Of a DNA stretch of 7,183 nt, positions 6,869-7,183 are shown one piece after another. Source of the DNA: Candidatus Omnitrophota bacterium (GTDB lineage: Bacteria; Omnitrophota; Gorgyraeia; Gygaellales; Profunditerraquicolaceae); NCBI GenBank assembly GCA_020052635.1, contig JAGVOR010000139.1, positions 1-7,183 on the forward strand, read 5' to 3'. The position numbers and the translations under genes are program-made. The notes beneath the pieces are model-generated. The model made no database searches and was not told where the DNA came from. It saw only the letters and a program-made list of their open reading frames with translations. Every line of letters begins with the position of its first letter. Position 1 is the first letter of the stretch.

Positions 6869-6913
6869 TTGCCTACTCGGCTGGCGCCTCGTAGGTACTT
6901 CACGTCTAGATAA
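6869..6913 (+). CDS. Putative 14-codon mini-ORF in repeat unit 1
   Basis: A TTG at 6869-6871 lies 4 nt after AAGGAG (6859-6864), a good ribosome binding site with no other gene to serve. It opens a frame of 13 further codons, PTRLAPRRYFTSR, ending in TAA at 6911-6913. Four of these 13 residues are Arg, each from a different codon. The same 13-residue frame is present in the second unit (6935-6976), where the one base change (CTG to TTG at the Leu codon) is synonymous. There the preceding codon is ATA, a very poor start. The Leu content is too low for a leucine attenuation leader. Translation is inferred, not shown; the ORF could be fortuitous. Confidence 0.35.
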   Translation: MPTRLAPRRYFTSR

Positions 6914-6934
6914 AAACTAAAGAGGTGTTCGATA
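6872..6934 (+). repeat. Tandem 63-bp unit, copy 1
   Basis: This unit is repeated immediately downstream with one internal difference (C at 6881 versus T at 6944) and a second at the last base (A at 6934 versus G at 6997). It starts with a palindrome: CCTAC (6872-6876) pairs with GTAGG (6891-6895), a TC/TC internal loop follows, and GGC pairs with GCC over TGGC. The second half carries a stop codon, AT-rich spacer and a Shine-Dalgarno sequence, AAAGAGGTG (6919-6927), followed 4 nt later by ATA where copy 2 has the leuB ATG. The length is a multiple of three. It lies 13 nt after the leuD stop. Confidence 0.93.
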
Positions 6935-6997
6935 CCTACTCGGTTGGCGCCTCGTAGGTACTTCACGTCTAGATAAAAACTAAAGAGGTGTTCGATG
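6935..6997 (+). repeat. Tandem 63-bp unit, copy 2, supplying the leuB ribosome binding site and start codon
   Basis: This copy repeats 6872-6934. Its C-to-T change at 6944 turns a C-G stem pair into a U-G wobble, so the palindrome (6935-6958) can still fold. Its AAAGAGGTG (6982-6990) is the ribosome binding site for leuB and its last three bases are the leuB ATG. Stops occur in all three + frames within the unit, so leuB cannot start upstream of it. The near identity of the copies implies a recent duplication or active homogenisation. Confidence 0.93.
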
Positions 6998-7183
6998 TAT
7001 AAAATTGCGGTGATTCCCGGGGATGGCACAGGCCCTGAAGTAGTTAACGAAGGTTTAAAAGTATTAGCCGCCGCCGGAAAGAAATTCGGTTTTCAATACG
7101 AAACTAAAACCTTTGATTTCAGCGGTAAAAGGTATTTAGCTACCGGTAAGCTGGTTGATGACCAGGATGTTGCGGAATTGAAA
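6995..7183 (+). CDS. leuB: 3-isopropylmalate dehydrogenase (LeuB), 3'-truncated by the window edge
   Basis: LeuB oxidatively decarboxylates 3-isopropylmalate with NAD+ to give 2-oxoisocaproate after spontaneous decarboxylation, the step after LeuCD. Only the first 63 residues are visible, of a usual ~360. They begin MYKIAVIPGDGTGPEVV, the conserved N-terminal strand and loop of the isopropylmalate/isocitrate dehydrogenase family, followed by the EGLKVL helix and a FDFSGKRYLATG segment. The ATG at 6995 has AAAGAGGTG in front, and an in-frame TAA at 6974-6976 excludes a longer form. From this fragment alone isocitrate or homoisocitrate dehydrogenase cannot be excluded; its position after leuCD makes LeuB most likely. 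Confidence 0.88.
   Translation, partial: MYKIAVIPGDGTGPEVVNEGLKVLAAAGKKFGFQYETKTFDFSGKRYLATGKLVDDQDVAELK

Noticed and set aside
6857..6994. Leucine attenuation leader or T-box upstream of leuB
   Set aside because: The mini-ORF has only one Leu codon, there is no terminator hairpin with a T-tract, and no T-box sequence or specifier stem can be seen.
6872..6997. CRISPR array
   Set aside because: The two units are directly contiguous, with no unique spacers between repeats, and no cas gene is present.
6793..7029. A 78-codon open frame on the - strand that spans both 63-bp units and contains a 21-residue internal repeat
   Set aside because: It exists only because the unit length is a multiple of three and one frame lacks stops. 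It overlaps the ends of leuD and leuB antisense, has no ribosome binding site evidence, and the single base difference between units is non-synonymous in it.

Overview
The window is a compact bacterial biosynthetic region read entirely from the + strand. It carries a nearly complete type II fatty-acid synthesis cluster followed by leucine-pathway genes. Base composition is moderate, codon use is mixed, and genes are packed with short gaps or overlaps (fabH/fabD by 7 nt, leuC/leuD by 4 nt). The order plsX-fabH-fabD-fabG-acpP-fabF is the classic bacterial one. The archaeal-like (type 2) LeuC/LeuD pair and the overall style would fit an uncultured phylum such as Omnitrophota or a deltaproteobacterial-type lineage, but this placement is inference and weakly supported.

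Layout. 1-705 is the 3' part of plsX, which makes acyl-phosphate for phospholipid synthesis. 726-5045 holds fabH (initiation), fabD (malonyl loading), fabG (ketoreduction), acpP (acyl carrier) and fabF (elongation). The first four genes form one tight run. acpP is set apart by a 129-nt gap containing an imperfect stem-loop, a perfect TATAAT box and a long hairpin just before a very strong ribosome binding site. A 12-bp stem-loop lies between acpP and fabF. 5108-6858 encodes the two subunits of 3-isopropylmalate isomerase (leuC, leuD), and leuB begins at 6995 and runs off the window. Together leuCDB convert 2-isopropylmalate to 2-oxoisocaproate, the leucine precursor. leuA is not in view.

The unusual part is 6857-6997, between leuD and leuB. 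It holds two tandem 63-bp units that differ at one internal base plus the base of the terminal codon. Each unit follows a start-like codon that has a Shine-Dalgarno sequence in front. It encodes a 13-residue Arg-rich peptide ending in TAA, then supplies a fresh Shine-Dalgarno sequence and the next start-like codon (TTG, then ATA, then the real leuB ATG). Removing exactly 126 bp would fuse the leuD-proximal AAGGAG and a TTG directly to the leuB coding frame. The block therefore looks like an element inserted precisely at a start codon that brings its own mini-ORF and re-initiation signal, and was then duplicated. Each unit begins with a palindrome of the form CCTAC-TC-stem-loop-stem-TC-GTAGG. 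The hairpin in front of acpP has the same architecture with different, compensating stem bases, which suggests a dispersed palindromic element family or a shared structured leader.
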